A stretch of 64,000 nucleotides of DNA, from the NCBI RefSeq assembly GCF_020740795.1, contig NC_067286.1:553990-617989 (forward strand), read 5' to 3'. The notes below the pieces were generated by a model. It had not been told where the DNA came from. It saw only the letters and a program-made list of their open reading frames with translations, and did no database searches. This stretch comes from Apus apus (Eukaryota; Chordata; Aves; Apodiformes; Apodidae). How positions within the stretch are numbered: position 1 is the stretch's first letter; each line of letters opens with the position of its first letter. Below, one piece after another: positions 30,701 to 45,700 of the stretch. Position numbers and translations under genes: made by a program.

Positions 30701-33700
30701 TGTAAGAGTCTGTTGGGAACACAAGCAGAACACTGCATGAATGGTCACCTTGGTGCTGGAGGAGAGCTGGATACAGCCTGAATGCAAAGGGTCACTGCAA
30801 AGCTGTTAATAGGAGACCAGTGCATCTCACAGGGAAGTTCATGGTGGCCTTATTGCCCATCCTAGGCTGTGAGGAGACTGGATTTCCCAAATCAAGTAAG
30901 GAAAAAAAAACCAAAACCATTTCTATATGATTGTGAAGCCCCAGAACTAGCTGATAAACCTGAAGGTCTTTCCCTTACTCGTATTTCTCCAGGTGTTCCT
31001 GGCAGCTCTTTTCTCTTTCCTTCAGCAGGTTCATCTGCACAAGCATCTGCTCATTCTCAGCCTCCAGATCTGCCAGCTCTCTGCAAAGACAAACCAGCCA
31101 CGTGAGATCTACCACACTGGTTAGAAAAACACCAGCCCTCCAAACCTGAAGGTGCACATGTTATTTCAGGTCTTCAGATCCCCTCTGCCATCTTACCTTT
31201 GAAGTTCCTCTTCTTGGGCTTTGAGGCTTTCCAATTCTATGAGAAAGGGGTAAAAGGTGAGGGAGAAGAGCAAAGCAAGCCCTAACCTGCTCTTAACAAC
31301 AGGAAAGACCTCAACATGAAGGGACTCCTGGATACAGATATGCAGTCAGCAAAGGTAATTACTGAACAATTAAATGCTCAATATGCCAGCACACACTCTC
31401 CAACTGACACTGCACCAAGTTCTAAATCCCTTTTTTCCAGGGGAAAAGCAGCCCTTTTTGTACTTAAACATCTCTGTAATTAGGTCTGTCCCATGTGGAC
31501 AAGAAAGCAGTAAAGTTTGCATCCATATCACAATTAATAAATCAAGGAGGAGACTGAGTATCACCCTCTCCAGAATTTAAGCAACAAAACAAGAAGTGCC
31601 ATCTGGCTGGTCCCATTACCTTCCTGTAGATTTTTCCCTTCTGCCATTTCACCAGTGCTGTCTGCTTCCCATTCTTCCCTGTCAGAATCTATGGGAGAGA
31701 AGTATCAGGTCTCTGCAGAACTCCCATGCAGTCCTTAGATCCCATTTGATTTGCCTGTGGGTTCTACACATCTTAGCATTTCAAAGTTAACTAAGAAACA
31801 TGTACAAGAAGCCAGAAGGGTATCTACCAAAAACCTCAAAAAGGAACTAACAAGAGGGAAAACTCCTTTCATTGCATTATTTCAAAGCTGCTGCTGTTCA
31901 ATTTGGTTTCTACTGAAGGGATTGGAAGAAAATTCAGTTGGAAGAAATGAAAATACACAGAGCACTGTCCTGCAGCAATGCCAAGTACTGACTGCAGCTT
32001 CTGAACCACCCAGCCCTGGTGCTGAGAGCAGGACAGTCTTGGAGTGCAGAGCTTGGTCTGCAGGATTGCTGCCAAGTTTGGAGACACATACCTGCTTCCA
32101 GGGCACCAAAGCAGCTCTCTGCCTCCTCCAGCAATTCACCCAGCTTCTCCATCCTTGACTGCAGCTTTTCATGTTGTTCCTAAGATGGGAACATTGTGTT
32201 CAAGTCAATGACATTTTGAAAAAGCTGAATTGTCTTCTGGGGCCACCATGTGGATCTTTGCATGCTGAGAAACTAATTAAAGCAGCTGGTACCATCTCTC
32301 ATTAGAATGAAGAGGCAGGCTGGCAAACACCAAGACAGCAGCCATGCCTAAGAAAGCACTAGAACTTAACAGTGTATCTTCCTAATGACTTTACTTATGA
32401 AGGGATAAGGCATGGAAATACATAAATTCCCAAAGCTTTTAACACATCCACATTTCTGATACCCATCACAATGCATCACTTCTGCATTTCCTTGCTAGCT
32501 CCTAATCCTGACATCACTACAGCAGAAACCAGTCACTTCTGGTGGCTTTTCCTTGCACACTCCCATTTCTCACCATTAATTTAATGGTCAAAACCCTTAG
32601 GCAGAAGGTTCCTGCAGTGTAAGGGCCAGAAGGTCACTGTCCCAATGTGGTTTACATTTGCATATAAATGAAAGGGAAGCACATTAAAGAAGAAGGAGAC
32701 TTCCCAGAGCTCGCACACTTACACACAGTTATCAGGCCCCTAAGCTTGGCAAAGACAGACAAAACATGGCAGAAGTTGCTGGTTTCAGAGGTAGCCCCTG
32801 GCATGGTACCTGGGCACTCTGCAGCAGTCTGCTGTACAGTGTGGCCTTCTCCTCGTGAGCCAAGATTTTACTCTCCTTGATGAAGCAGGATTTCATTTTG
32901 TTCAGTTCTGCTCCAAAGTTCTTCAGCTGCAATGAAGGGAAAACAGAAAAGAAAGTGAATGGGAACATGCAATAAAAGGCTGTTCAGTTGCCCCCCTTAG
33001 GCCCTTCTCTGCTCCTCCCAATATCTCCTTGCTCTAGGACCTGTACTATGTGACACTTGCAAATGAAATCCAGTTTAGAACTGGACACTCTCTGGCAATT
33101 CAGGTGCAGTTGCTGACTGAAGTAACTGACTTTCTTTACTCAGCTGGGGAGCTGCACAGGTAACTGAAGAGATGCTTTTACCAAAACCCAGAGCACCTGC
33201 TGTGAGTACCTCTCCTGTCCCTCCCCCAGAGGTTTCAGACTTGCCTTCTCAAGTTTCTCCTCCCTTTCCTCAAGTAACCTGAATTAACAACCTGAATTAA
33301 CAACCTGAATTATCAAGGTTTCTCTTTCATAGCAACATATTCCCTTGAATGTATTTTAAAGGGCACAAATCTTTGCATCCTCCTGACACTTTGGAAGTTC
33401 TCAGAGCAGTTTTCCATTCAGAAAATATTTTGTCTTGTATCACCCACCTGCCTGCTGTTATTCTGGGACAACTCTGGTTCTTATTTTACTTGAATACAGT
33501 AATTAACATTACTTCTTCATTCTGTATAAACAACATTATCTCTTCATGCAGTATTACCTCTTCATCTGAGCAGGTTCTCATTACTTCCCAGAAGCTCCTA
33601 TTCACATTCACCAGGAGCTGATCCTGGACATTTGCATATGGTTTTAACCTGAAATATGAAGTAAGAAGTTGAAAGTCCTGTTGGAACTGCACCGAGCAGG

Positions 33701-36700
33701 TAAAGCAGCATGTTGGTATTTACACAGTTCATTCCCCTTTTCTAATTAAAAAAATAAAATGTAAATATTTTCATTTAGCTGGGTCAGACCCTCTAAACCT
33801 TGATAGAATGGGGGCTCTTTGCTGAACTCTAGCACATGATGCCAAGTTCATTTCCTAGGTGGAATTTTCCAGGGCTGACCAGGAGGTGGGGAGCTCGAGA
33901 GCCCAAGGACTAGAAGTGGTGCTAATGAGGCTGGAAAAAATCTTACTACTGATTTTGAATTTTATCATAAAACTTAATTTTGCATGTAAATTGTCAAAGG
34001 CAGAATGAATCAGACCAGAAGTGTCCTTCAGATAAGGAAATAAATCATGATAACTGTATCTCAATCTAAGAAACCCTGGAAGATTGGAACAGACCACAGG
34101 TCGTGTGAGGATTCTGCTGTCAGTGTTTGATCATTTTTGATACAATTTGAAAAGTTCAACCCTTTTGATGTACAACTGAAACACTCTGTTAGTAACAGGT
34201 AAATTACTTGAGGAAAATGAAACTTTAATTATCTCCATAGCCCCTCCCCAAGAGTTAGCCCTGCACTGTCTAACTCTGTAACTAACTGGCTGCCAGCATC
34301 AAGTAGGTTAACTACATATTTTTTATTTTCCCTATTTGTGATGTATTAACTCTCTTCAGGCCCCGTTGCCACCAGAGCTGGGAAGTGAAGTTACTACTGT
34401 GTCCTGTGACTGAAAAACCCACTCACTCTTCTATCTTCTGAGCAAGGGCCTGGCAATCTTCCTCATAAATGCGCAGCTTGGGGCGGTACACGTAGTGGCT
34501 GTAGAGGAGGTCTGCTGGGGTGGGGGCTGCACTGGCTGCACACTGGGGAAACACAGAGGGAAGAGGGGTGAGGAGAAAGAGAAGTGTATTTTTCAGAAGC
34601 AGCAGCAGATGCAGAAAGCAGGAGAAGGCCTGGCAGCTCGATTTTTGCAGAAGAGGATTCTTGCCCTGGCCTTCTGCAAGCTGACAAGACAAGGCCTGCA
34701 GGCACAGCCTTTGTTTCCAAGGAGATAAAATATTCATTATGATTTAAAAAAAAACCCCAAACAACAAGGAAAAAAACCCACCAAACAAACATGACAAAAC
34801 CCACAAGAATATAACTGAAGGTCAATGCCATGAGGCAGATCAAAGGGCAGACACTCACAATGACCGGAACGTGGCTGTGCCGGGGCTTCTGAATGGGGAC
34901 ATGGACTTCCAGGAGTGTGAAGAACTCCCCGACTGTGATCACACCATCCTGAAGTTTCTGGGAGGAGGAGGCAAAACGCAGAGATAAGCACATTGCTCAG
35001 GCCAGGAGGCTGGCTTGGGTACATGCAGAAAGGTGTCTGAGGAGAAGCCCCATACCTCCCGTAAGGTGTCCTCACACACGCTGTCTGTGAGCAGCTGGGA
35101 CTCCAGCTGGCTGCTGGGCTGAGCTAGCAGGGAGGAAAAAGGGGGGATATTGCTGGGTTAATAATATTCTCATGGAAATACCAACTTAAGCTGATTAGCT
35201 CTAGATAAAAAAGCAGTTTTAATGTAGAGTTTGTCCCTTATGGGTGTTCCCAGTGCTGAACGAAGACAGCAAATAACTGGGACAAACACAGAGGACTAGA
35301 GTGAGGATCTAATGCAAAATGAAATCAGTGTCTGCGCAGTCATGGAATGACAGAATTCACCTTTTATGGGAGGAGAGGCACAGGTGAGGGACTAAAAAGC
35401 AATAAAACTGAGGGAGAGACTCCAGCCAGCCCACAGAGGGTATCCTATGCAGACAGAGACTGAGCTCTGGAGGTAAAACCACAATATCCCAGTTCTGAGC
35501 CAACCAGGGCAGGTTTCTCAGGCAAAGGGAAGAGCCCAACTACTGGAGAAGGCAAATTCTTCCCTGGCTGCTGGAGCCCAAAGGTGGAACTGGCTTTGTA
35601 ACAGAGGAAGGATGCTGCTCACCAGATGACTGGCAGATTTCTGCCTCATCGTTAAGTATCAGCTGATTAGCAAGAGCTAATTAAACCTAGGGGCTGAATC
35701 TGCACAGAGCTCTGTCCCAGCAGAGCACTCTGAGGAGATTTTTTTCCACACAATTTGAGACCATTCCCACAAAGTTGTACTTGTTAGTTTGGTGTCAGCC
35801 TTCACAGAATCCAGAGAGCTGCTGTTGCTGGCATGAGTAGAGTCAGGGCTTTTAGCTGAGACATTTGGGGGATCTTCACCTCCATGAACTTCTACTTGGC
35901 TTTGAGACACTGCCCCAGAAGTCACCTAATAATGGCAAGTTAAAAAAAAATAGGTTATATGAAACAACACAAGAGGAAGTGGAGCAGAAGTTCATTGTAG
36001 CTGTTTCCTGACAGTCAGAATTGTTTCATTTTACTTTCAACACATTTTATATCTCATCAGCAGGACAAGCCAGCACATCCTTCATTTCTCAGCCACCACA
36101 GCACTCCCTTCCAGCTCTTGGAGCTAGAAACTTTCTACTGCTGATTTACAGACTCATTTTTAAGGTGAGATGAAGGCTCCATATTTGCACATATTTTCTT
36201 GATTCAGCTGCAACTTGTGCTGTCTATAAAAAAAGCTAATTTAATCAAACATCCATGTTTGGATTTTAAATAATTGCTCCAGGCCTTACTCTATCTTTAC
36301 TCTGTACCTAGACAACAACAACTAGCAAATGGTTCAGTTCAGAGGACTAAGAGCGTTTAGTCAAGAAAGGATTAAAAGGATACTATGGGGAAAATGATCT
36401 CCCACCCCCAAATTCCAGCAGAAGTGCTGTTAGTGTTCACTGTGTCCTTCTAATGAGTGAATAGGCTCACCTGCAAGTCTTGGGAGGCCTCACCATCCAA
36501 AGTTTCGTCCCTCCTGGGCTTCTTTGGACTTTGAAGATCCTCTTCATCCTCTTCCAAAGCTCTTTTTGTGTTGCTGTAAGTTTTTGTCTCTTCTAATAGA
36601 TTTTTTCCATTGTGGGAGATTTGGGGTTTGCTTATCTCATTGCCAGCATTTTCCACGAGTTCAGTGCTTACAGACTCGTTTGAGTCCATTTCATCCAGGC

Positions 36701-39700
36701 AGACAGGAAGGAATTCTTCTGCTATGAACTGTGAAGGGCTGAAGTTCTGCCTGCCAGGCTTGTGGCCACCTGGGATTTCACCAGCATGTGCCCTTACTTC
36801 TGAAACTGGTGCTCCCTCTTTGTCTGAAGATTGTGCATTTGTGTCTTGTGCACTAGAAACAGGAGGATTTCTTCTGCTTGGTAATTTAGGCTGGAAGAAA
36901 CCTAGGGGGATGTTTATTCCTTGATATTTATCCTTAATTGCTATGCCTAAATTTGCACCTATGGGGGCAGCTCCAGGCTCAAGACATGTGTTCTCCTGGT
37001 CTTTGCTAGAAGGGAAATTATTTGGTTCATTTACAGTATTTTTTCCTAACCTCAAGGTATCCTCTGGCTGAGCTGGTGGTTTGGGCAACTGGTCAGACAA
37101 GGCAGTTTCAGAAACTGAGAACACTGCAGATTTCCTCCTCATGTTTTTCAGTTTGGAATAAATTTTTAAAATCCCAGATACTTCAGGTGAAAGAGCAGGA
37201 TCTATTTCATCTCTTGGATTGTCACTGACCACAAGTTGTTTAGTTTGTTCAGAGTTTATGTGAAAGTCTTTTGGAGGTGCCTCCCCCTCTGCTGACAGCC
37301 CCTCGTTTTCCTCTGATTCCATGTTAGGAGCTGGAACAAGGTTTGCTCCAGCCAAGCTGAAATCTGCAGCTAGATCTTCATGTCTAGATGGACCATCTTT
37401 CAATCCCTGGTCTCTCCAAGCACCACATGCATCTGGAGGACCCATCAGAGAACCTGGCTGCTCGCTGGGAAGCAAGACATGGGACACCAAATCACCCCTT
37501 TCTTCACCGCAATCCGTGGGCCCATTTCTTGGAAGCTTGTAAGACACACTCTTTGCACTCAGGTTTTCTGGAGGTAGGAGAACCTGCTGACTGTTTAGAG
37601 GGACAGAGTGAGCCCTGGGAAGGGCAGGACCCTGTGGTGCCTGCACATCCATAGTCTCTTCTGGAGGCAGGACAGAACACATGGAATCTGGTGGTGTGCC
37701 ACTGGGGTCTTGGGTAGCTCCTTTCCCTCTGTCCCTTCCCAGCGCTGTGGCTGAGGGAGCAGAGTGGGGGATGCTGGACTTATCCACAGACTTTGCAGGA
37801 CAGTCACCATTCAGGTCTTGTGTGTGTGGGGAATCAATCTCAGCTCTGCAAGATGACAGTGATGCACCACGCAAGCCTGGCTGCTGAGTGCCCTTAGATG
37901 ACACTTCTTGGTTCTCCAATCCATTGACATTGTCATTAACAGCAACTGTGTGAGATGCAGTGATTTCCATGTCGTCGTGGCTGGGGTTGAACACAAGGGT
38001 TTTATCAGCAGGAAGGGCAGGAATGGGCTGTCTGTCCTGCACAGGGACTGCACACCTGGGGGCAGCTGTCTGAGCTGTAGTCATCTCCATGTCCTCAGCC
38101 ACAGTAAAAATGACAGTTTTGTTTCCTGGAACAGCCTCCAGGCCAACCTGCTGACCCAGGTTTAACCTCTCCTCACACAAGACTCTTTCAGTCCTTTCAG
38201 CAGAGTCAGCCTGGGTCATTTCCATGTCAGCCTGGGTCATTTCCATGTCAGCCTGGTAGCTCGTGAACATGATGGTGGCTGTGAGAGGAGCAGAGCAGTG
38301 GGGCTGCCTGCCCTGCAGAGACCTTCCCTCCAAAGCTGCAGCCTGGGGTCTGGTGAGCTCCATCTCATCCAGAGCCAATGTAGTAGCGTTGCCATCTGCA
38401 AGGGCTCCCCATCCAGCCTCCTGAGCCAGGTTTGGTTTAGCATCACATACAACTTTTGTGGCAGTTCTGTCAGCAGAGCAGGGCCTGGTGGTGTCTGTGT
38501 CAGCCTGGCTGCTTGTGACCATAACAGTCCTGAGGGGATGAGCTGAAGAGCCAGTGTGAGGTCCTCCCTCCTTTTGTGAGACAACTTCATGGCCAATGGC
38601 AGCCGTGTGGCTCTCTGTGATCTCCATGTCATTGTTGTCATCACTCAGTGAAAATAAAACAGTCTTCTCCCCCTTCAAGCTCTTCCTCCCAGTCCTTTCA
38701 GCCATGCCAAGCATCCTGTGGGATGCAGCCTTTGCCAGAGACTTAGCAGTTGCAACAGTGTCGAGTCTACTTATTTCCATGTCATCATTGAAGGTAAAAA
38801 TACAAGTTTTATCTCCAGAAATTAAGGGTGTGTCATCATTTGAGTTTTTACACTGCAAAATTATTTTGTTCTCAGCTGAAACTGTGTGACTTTTGGTGAT
38901 GTCCATATCAGCATCTTCTGAAAATATGGTTGTTTTCTCACCTGCAAAAGGCAGATGAGTTAAACCAGTCATGGTTAACATTTTCTTGCCAGATACCAAG
39001 GAGTGCATGTGGCACTCAGCCTGTTCCTGACTAGTTATTGTGATCCCTTTTTTTAAGGACATTATTGTATTTTCATCTTGAACAAGGTGCCCAGGTGCTG
39101 CTTTTCTTTCAGATAAAGCAGTGCTGGTGTGATCAGGAACCATCACAGCACAGTTTCCAGTCAAGTCCATGTTTTCACCAGAGGGAAACACAACTGACTT
39201 TTCTAAACACGAAGGCAACTGGGAGCTTCTCTTCTGTGCTTCAGACCTTTGGGCTGCTAAGGGCTCCCCAGCAGCCCTCCAGTGCAGGCCACCAAGAGAG
39301 GGAGGGTTTGTGGCATCTTCTTCTGAAGAATCTGCTTTACCCATGAAAAGATCTCCCTCAGAACCCACTCGAGTTGGCAATACTTTACTTAATACCTTCA
39401 TAGCATGTGTCTTCTCCTGCCTGTCTGAGTTTTGGCAGCCTGCATTTATTCCTAACATTGTTCCAGGTTGTTCATTGCCTTTCATCCCAGAGGGAGCAGG
39501 CTTATTACTGGCAATAAATGGGCCATTTGAAGCCAAAGGATGAACAGTTTGCTCATTTGTGCTCATTTTCAAATCCCCACATTCTGTTGCTGCAGCCTGA
39601 CTTGTGATACCTACACTAGCAAACTGCAAGGTCTGGTGTTGCAGCTGCTTGGATGTGACAGTATGTTGATTATAATTACTCTTGTAGTCTTGTACTCTAT

Positions 39701-42700
39701 GAATAGCAGCAACATCAGAGGGAGCAGGATGAGTTGTGGTTATGTCCATGTTTGGATCACCTGGAAACATGCCCATTTTGTTATTTGTGCAGGAAACGGA
39801 AGCATTTTGGGTTCTCTCTTTATAGTTCTTCTCCATAACCAGGCTTCTTCTGCTGTTCCTGTCAACAATGGTCACCTCAAGGTTTTCCTTCTCCATATCT
39901 AAAGGATTTGTGCCTTCCCTGACATTTGTGTTCTGGTTCATTCCTGGAATTAATTTACAAAGCATTTGTTTTGCTTCTGCAGTTCCCCCCTTGCTTTGGT
40001 CATCAATGACAACAGCATGGCATTTAGTTATTTCCATTTCTTCCTGTTCCTTTACACTGGGAGACGTGGATCTGCCATCAAGAAAACGAGGTTTGCAGGT
40101 GACAGAGGTGACCACTCCAGCAGGAGGCTGATTCTCAACATCCTCTCCCTCATCCTTGACAACACAGGTTTTAGTCAAGTCCATGTCTTCTCCTGAGAAG
40201 ATCACTGTCTTCTCACCTGGCAGAGAACCAAGCTGGGAGTTTGCTAGGCTGGGCTGGAGCCGACTCTGGGAAACACCCACAGACACTGAATGTGTGTGGG
40301 GATGGAACCCAACATTTGCTGATGCAGTTCTGTGATCTCGGGTCACTTTTTCACCTGATTCATCTGAACCTGAGGGTGGCTCAGATGCACTATTTTTATA
40401 TGCCACAGAAGCTGGGAGATCTGAAGATGTCAGACTCGTGGTGTCCCTAGCACCATGTGCTGAACGTCTGGTTTCTGCCAGCACAGAGTTTGCATTCACT
40501 GGCTTTTCACAAGTTCTATGATGAGAGCTGCTCGTTTCTTTGGCACCGTCATTACAGATTATATCTGTGTAATTCCCAGTAATTTCCATGTCATCATATT
40601 TAGAACAAACAACAGCTTTATCACCTCGGAAGACAGTCTCAGAAGAGATGGATCCTGGGATGGCAGACCTTGCTCTGGCCTCTTGTTTGGCAGCTCGCAG
40701 CACCGTGGGGTCTCGTCTGTCTTCAAGAGTCACTGGTTCTTTGTCTGCACAGACCTGGGGGTCCTGCTGAGCAATTAAGTGCTGATTAGGTGCTCTCTTT
40801 AAGGCAGAATTATCTGTGGATGGTAAATCCTTTTTCAAGTTCAGGCTTTGATTCCCAGCGCTGGAGAAGGGAAAAGACACTTTTGCAGTGTGGCTGGTTG
40901 TCATATCCATCCCATCATCTCCAAACGCCTGAGTAACATCTGCACATGGCAACAGCTCTGCTGGAGCTTCCCAGGCCCCAGCCAAGGCAGCTCCCTGGCA
41001 CTGGGTCATTTCCATTCCATCCTCTTGCTCCCTGAAGACTTTTGTGACATTGCAGGTGTCCAGAGGCTCGTGGGAATACGCAGATCCCACCTCTGCTGGT
41101 GCCGCGGCTTGTGAGGGCACAAAGAAAACATTCTCCTTCTCAGGCCCCTCAGCAGGATGGGGTGCTGGCTTGTTTGACTTCAAGCTCATCAAAAATTGAT
41201 TGAAATCTATTTTTTTTACAGCAGTAGCATCTTCCTTCTGTTCAAGAGATGGACACGAGTGGTTTGTAGGGTCAGAGAAAAAGCGAAACCCTTGACTATC
41301 TTCTGCCTTCCCATGGCTGGGGTTTAACCCAGCCAGGAAGGAGCTGATGTCTACTTTCTCCGTGGGGTCAGCTTGGCTGTTCTTCAGGTTCCGAGCGATC
41401 ACTGCGGTGTGACTCGCTGTCATATCCATCTCATTTCCTTCTGAGAAGAGGAGGGTGGTGTCGTGCCTGTTTGCTCTTTGAACGGCCTTGTCTGCCTCCT
41501 GCCACTGAGAAGAAAAAGTGAGGAAGAAGTTCCAGTCAGTGACACTTCCCACCAATGACACGAGGGCTCATTCCACTGAAAACAAAAGTCACCTCATGCA
41601 GCCCTAAGGTTCTGGCTCTACCTTTACATCTTTTTTCAGAAAAACAAAATAAAATTCTTGATTCCAGCCCTGGATAAGCAATAACACCTTTGAGAGAAGG
41701 ACAACTTAGTTACTAGATTTCATTATTAAATTATCATCTTTGAATGTTTTTTTTGGAAGAATGTGTCTCAGTTTTACTGTTGGGCAAGACTTCATTCCTA
41801 GCCATACAGTGGTAAGCATGGAAGAGTGACTGACTCCCATGGATCAGTATTCCCTGCACCTCTCCCTGACTCCTATGGATCAGTATTCCCTGGACATCTC
41901 CAGTGGGGTTGTCACCTTTCACCCCCTGCAGAGACCTTGCCCAGTTTGTCACGTGTGCCCCACAGCAGCCACACCAAGGTGGGTGTTTTCAAAGACTTTT
42001 CCTCCACTGACAAGGGAGATTTTAGTCTCTTTAACAGAGAGGATTTAATTTTAAAGCTCTGGGGAAAAAAAAAAAAAACAACAACATGATATAATCCTCT
42101 ATTTTAATGAAATATAATGAATATATTGATTAAGAACAGCCCCGTGTTTACTTCATATATGCTATTTTATAAATGCAAGAACTAAAATACACTAGAAGCA
42201 GCACAACCATATACACTACCCAAAAATCTGACCTTTCCACCCCCATGGTATCCATCTTCTAATCCACACTGGATTTGAACGGTTCTCTTTGTTTTTAACA
42301 CTCATTAACAAGAGCTAACACGTGTCTTTAAGCCATATCTTTAAACTCAGCATAAAAGCCAGAAGCCATTGCAGCAAGGGAGACTGTTGTGACAGTTAAC
42401 ACCACAGTGCCAGAACGTGAGCTCTCAAGCATGACACACTCCAGGATTTCTGTGCCTGGCAAGGTCTTAGCTAAGAATTTTGTGTTTTATCACTTGATTG
42501 AACTGAAGAAATTCAGTTACTTTTCATGCTAATCATTGCAATTTGTCTAAAGCTTTTGAACAGCAGGAGCACAGTGTCCATGTGTGCACAGCCTTTCTAC
42601 CCTGGGAGGAAAAAGCACACAAGCAGAGAGTGAAACACAAGGAACAAAACCCAAACATCACCAGACCTCTCTGCATCATAAGCTCCTTTGCATAATCTCA

Positions 42701-45700
42701 GACAGAATTGAAATTGGAGGAACTAGCCCAGTTACTGGAAAGTTAGCAAGCAATTTGAGTAGCAAGAGGTATCAACAGTGCAGTGCCCAGCATTTTAGGA
42801 AAATACTTCCAAATATAGAAGACTGGCTTCCAGGGGAATGTTATGTGAACACAAGGATTTGGTTTTCAGGCAGTTGAATTACATTCCTCATCTTTACCAC
42901 ACAAATTATTTGCATGTATTTTGGACACTGTTACTTTCAGCACCCAAGGAATAAAAAGCCTTCCCATACCTCAGTCTGCTGCACCAGTGCCTGGATGGGG
43001 GCATGAAGCAAAGTGTTCATCCCTGCCAGGAGAAAAGGAAACATTCAGTTTGTTGCCCTGTTTTCCTAATATTTTATCCACTGAGCTGAAGATCCATGTG
43101 CTCATTTTACAAACACCACTCAGTAAGTAAGTACAATTACAAACAAATATATATTCCTGAAAAATATTTTCAGTACTCCCCTCAGCAAGTGGCAGAGACA
43201 GTGCTTGAAACAGCTCAGGGGACAAAGTCATGCTCAGGGAGACTGTTGTAGACATGTTACAGTTATTCCAAGGGGATCCACAGCTCTGAACACAATCATT
43301 CTGTTATGACATCTACTTCCAAACTCACCTGTGATCTCACAGGGAACAGCTTCAGAGTCTTCATTTCTACAAAAGGTGAGTTAGGAACAGTTTGTTAAAA
43401 GATTTCAGAACAGAAGGGCTGCACCAATAAACTGAAAAGGCAGAGAATTCTGGTGCAGAGCTCACGTGGGCCTGGGCAGCAGAGACCAAAAACTATTCAC
43501 TCCTCTGCAGAGGATTCTAATTGGAGTTGCCTCCTTATTTTCCCAAGGGATTCTCTCATTTAATCGTGCCACAAGCTACTGTTCAGCACACAGGTGGCAT
43601 TTTAATGCCTCAATGACAAGTAAAAAAATAGAAAAGATTAATTCTTTATTTTTAACTCAGATCTTTCACTTTTAGTTCTTCCTTTGTCTCTGGGAAACCA
43701 AAGCTGTGTTCCTAAAGCCTGAAATCATTTCTCTGTCAAACAAAAAGCCAGATACAATCTCCACCTTGTGAGGGTTTCTGTCTAACTTTTAATAGTTTCT
43801 GCTGTTTTATTGGTTGCTCTTTCAAGACCAAGAAACCCTGACTTGATTAGATAAACATATATATGTGCATGTGTGCACAGTCACATATATATCTGTTACT
43901 ATATTGTGTTGATGCCTTTAGTAGCAAGAGTTAATTAACTACAGCTGTACAGAAGTTGTTTCCTTGCTATATATTTTACATGTAAGAAATTTCCCTTCAC
44001 ACACAGAAATTGTCTAAATCTGTTGTTTTCCTTACCAGGTCATTTTGATTTTTAAAATCCCATCACTGTGTTTTACCTAGACAAGAACTCTGAGACCAGA
44101 CTAACACTTTATCTACCTCTGAGGGAAAAAGTTCTGATAATAAAAGACTGAAAACTGTGTCTATCAGGTATGTGAACTGCCACTGCTTTCCTGGAAAACA
44201 CTCCCAGGCAATCAGCTTTGGAAGGAAGCAGTTCCAAGACAAGAGTTGTTCAATTTTTCAGGAAGCCACTGTCTTTCTCTACGTGACCAACACAGTTACA
44301 TGCTCTTTTCACTGTATCCCTTGTTTCACCACAAGCACTGAGCAATTTTAGATCTAAATAAATACGTACATGGGGTCTCTTTGAGGAGCAACATTTGGAG
44401 GTTGCCTGCCATGTGAAGAGAAGTGTTTGCAGGACAGAGCTCTATGGGAATTGGAATTTTTTTGCAAACTTACTGATTATGAAAGACATCGTTCCCTGTG
44501 TCTCCTGCACCCTCTAAAAAGAAGAGAATTCTGGCATTACAATGTGACAAGCAAGACCAAAACATTCAGAGACAAGAGGCAACTGCACAGAAAATAATGT
44601 TATGAAGTTCTCACTCTTGATGTGCCTTCTTATTGTGGCAAAACCCCAGAGAAGTGACTTCTTCACCCCAGGACTTGAGGATGCATTAGCTTTTCAGAGT
44701 CTTCCTGGGTAATCTTTGACAAAGTGGATGTGACATCCTGCTCAGCCTTGTTCTGATCCAAATCCCCAAGGCACATTTTGTTCTAGGTGTATTTTGCCTA
44801 AAAAAATACTTCTTTTTTTTGAGCTACAAGGTCCACAGCACAGGTAACTAAAGGGTTTTCAGCCAGTCTGTGATAAACAGCTGACCATATTGTTCCTTAG
44901 CTGTGACTGACAAGCCTGACTTCTTAAATTCAGGCTAAAATCTTGTTGTTAATAGTCTGTGAGTCCTGCCAGGAGAATAAAAAGGAGTTTTACCTGTATT
45001 TTCTCTCTCTGATGTGTTATTCTTAAGATCTCGTGGGAAGACTCTGCAGCTAAGAACAAAAACAACATCAGGTTTTGAAAGCACAAGACCATCTGTTTCA
45101 AAGCAAGTTACAAAAAAAAAAAAAGGGTAAAAAACCCCACAACAAAGCAAAAAACCACAGCCCCAGTTTCAGTCTTTTCCACATGGTATGTTCTGAAATG
45201 AGATCTCAAAGCAAGAAGCACACTGAACCCAACCATATTTTCCAGCAAGAAGATGCAATTATCACACACCAGCTGGAAATCACTAAAATGAGAAACAAAT
45301 TATGGGAACCAAAATGTAATGGGAAACAAAAAACTTCCTCATTACATTAAGTTCACTGAACTGTTGGGGTTTGTTGTTGGGTTTTTTTCCAGCCAGGAAG
45401 AGAAAATGAATCATGGCTCTCTTAGGGCTCCAAATCAACTCAGCATTACAAGTCATCAGCTCCTTGCAACCCTTTGTGACTCTTCAGGGGAGGCAGTTTT
45501 GGGGGTACCTGCAGCTCTGCCCCCTCCAGACCCCACTCACTTGATGGTGTCTGCAAAGCTGACCCGGCGGGAGTTTTTCCTGCGCTTCTCTGCGTGGATG
45601 TCCTGGCAACAAAGAACACAACAGCTGGACTCACACAGGCCTCTTCTTCCTCCACAAGCAGCAAACACAAACAAAACCACCCTCTAAATCCAATCATCTA

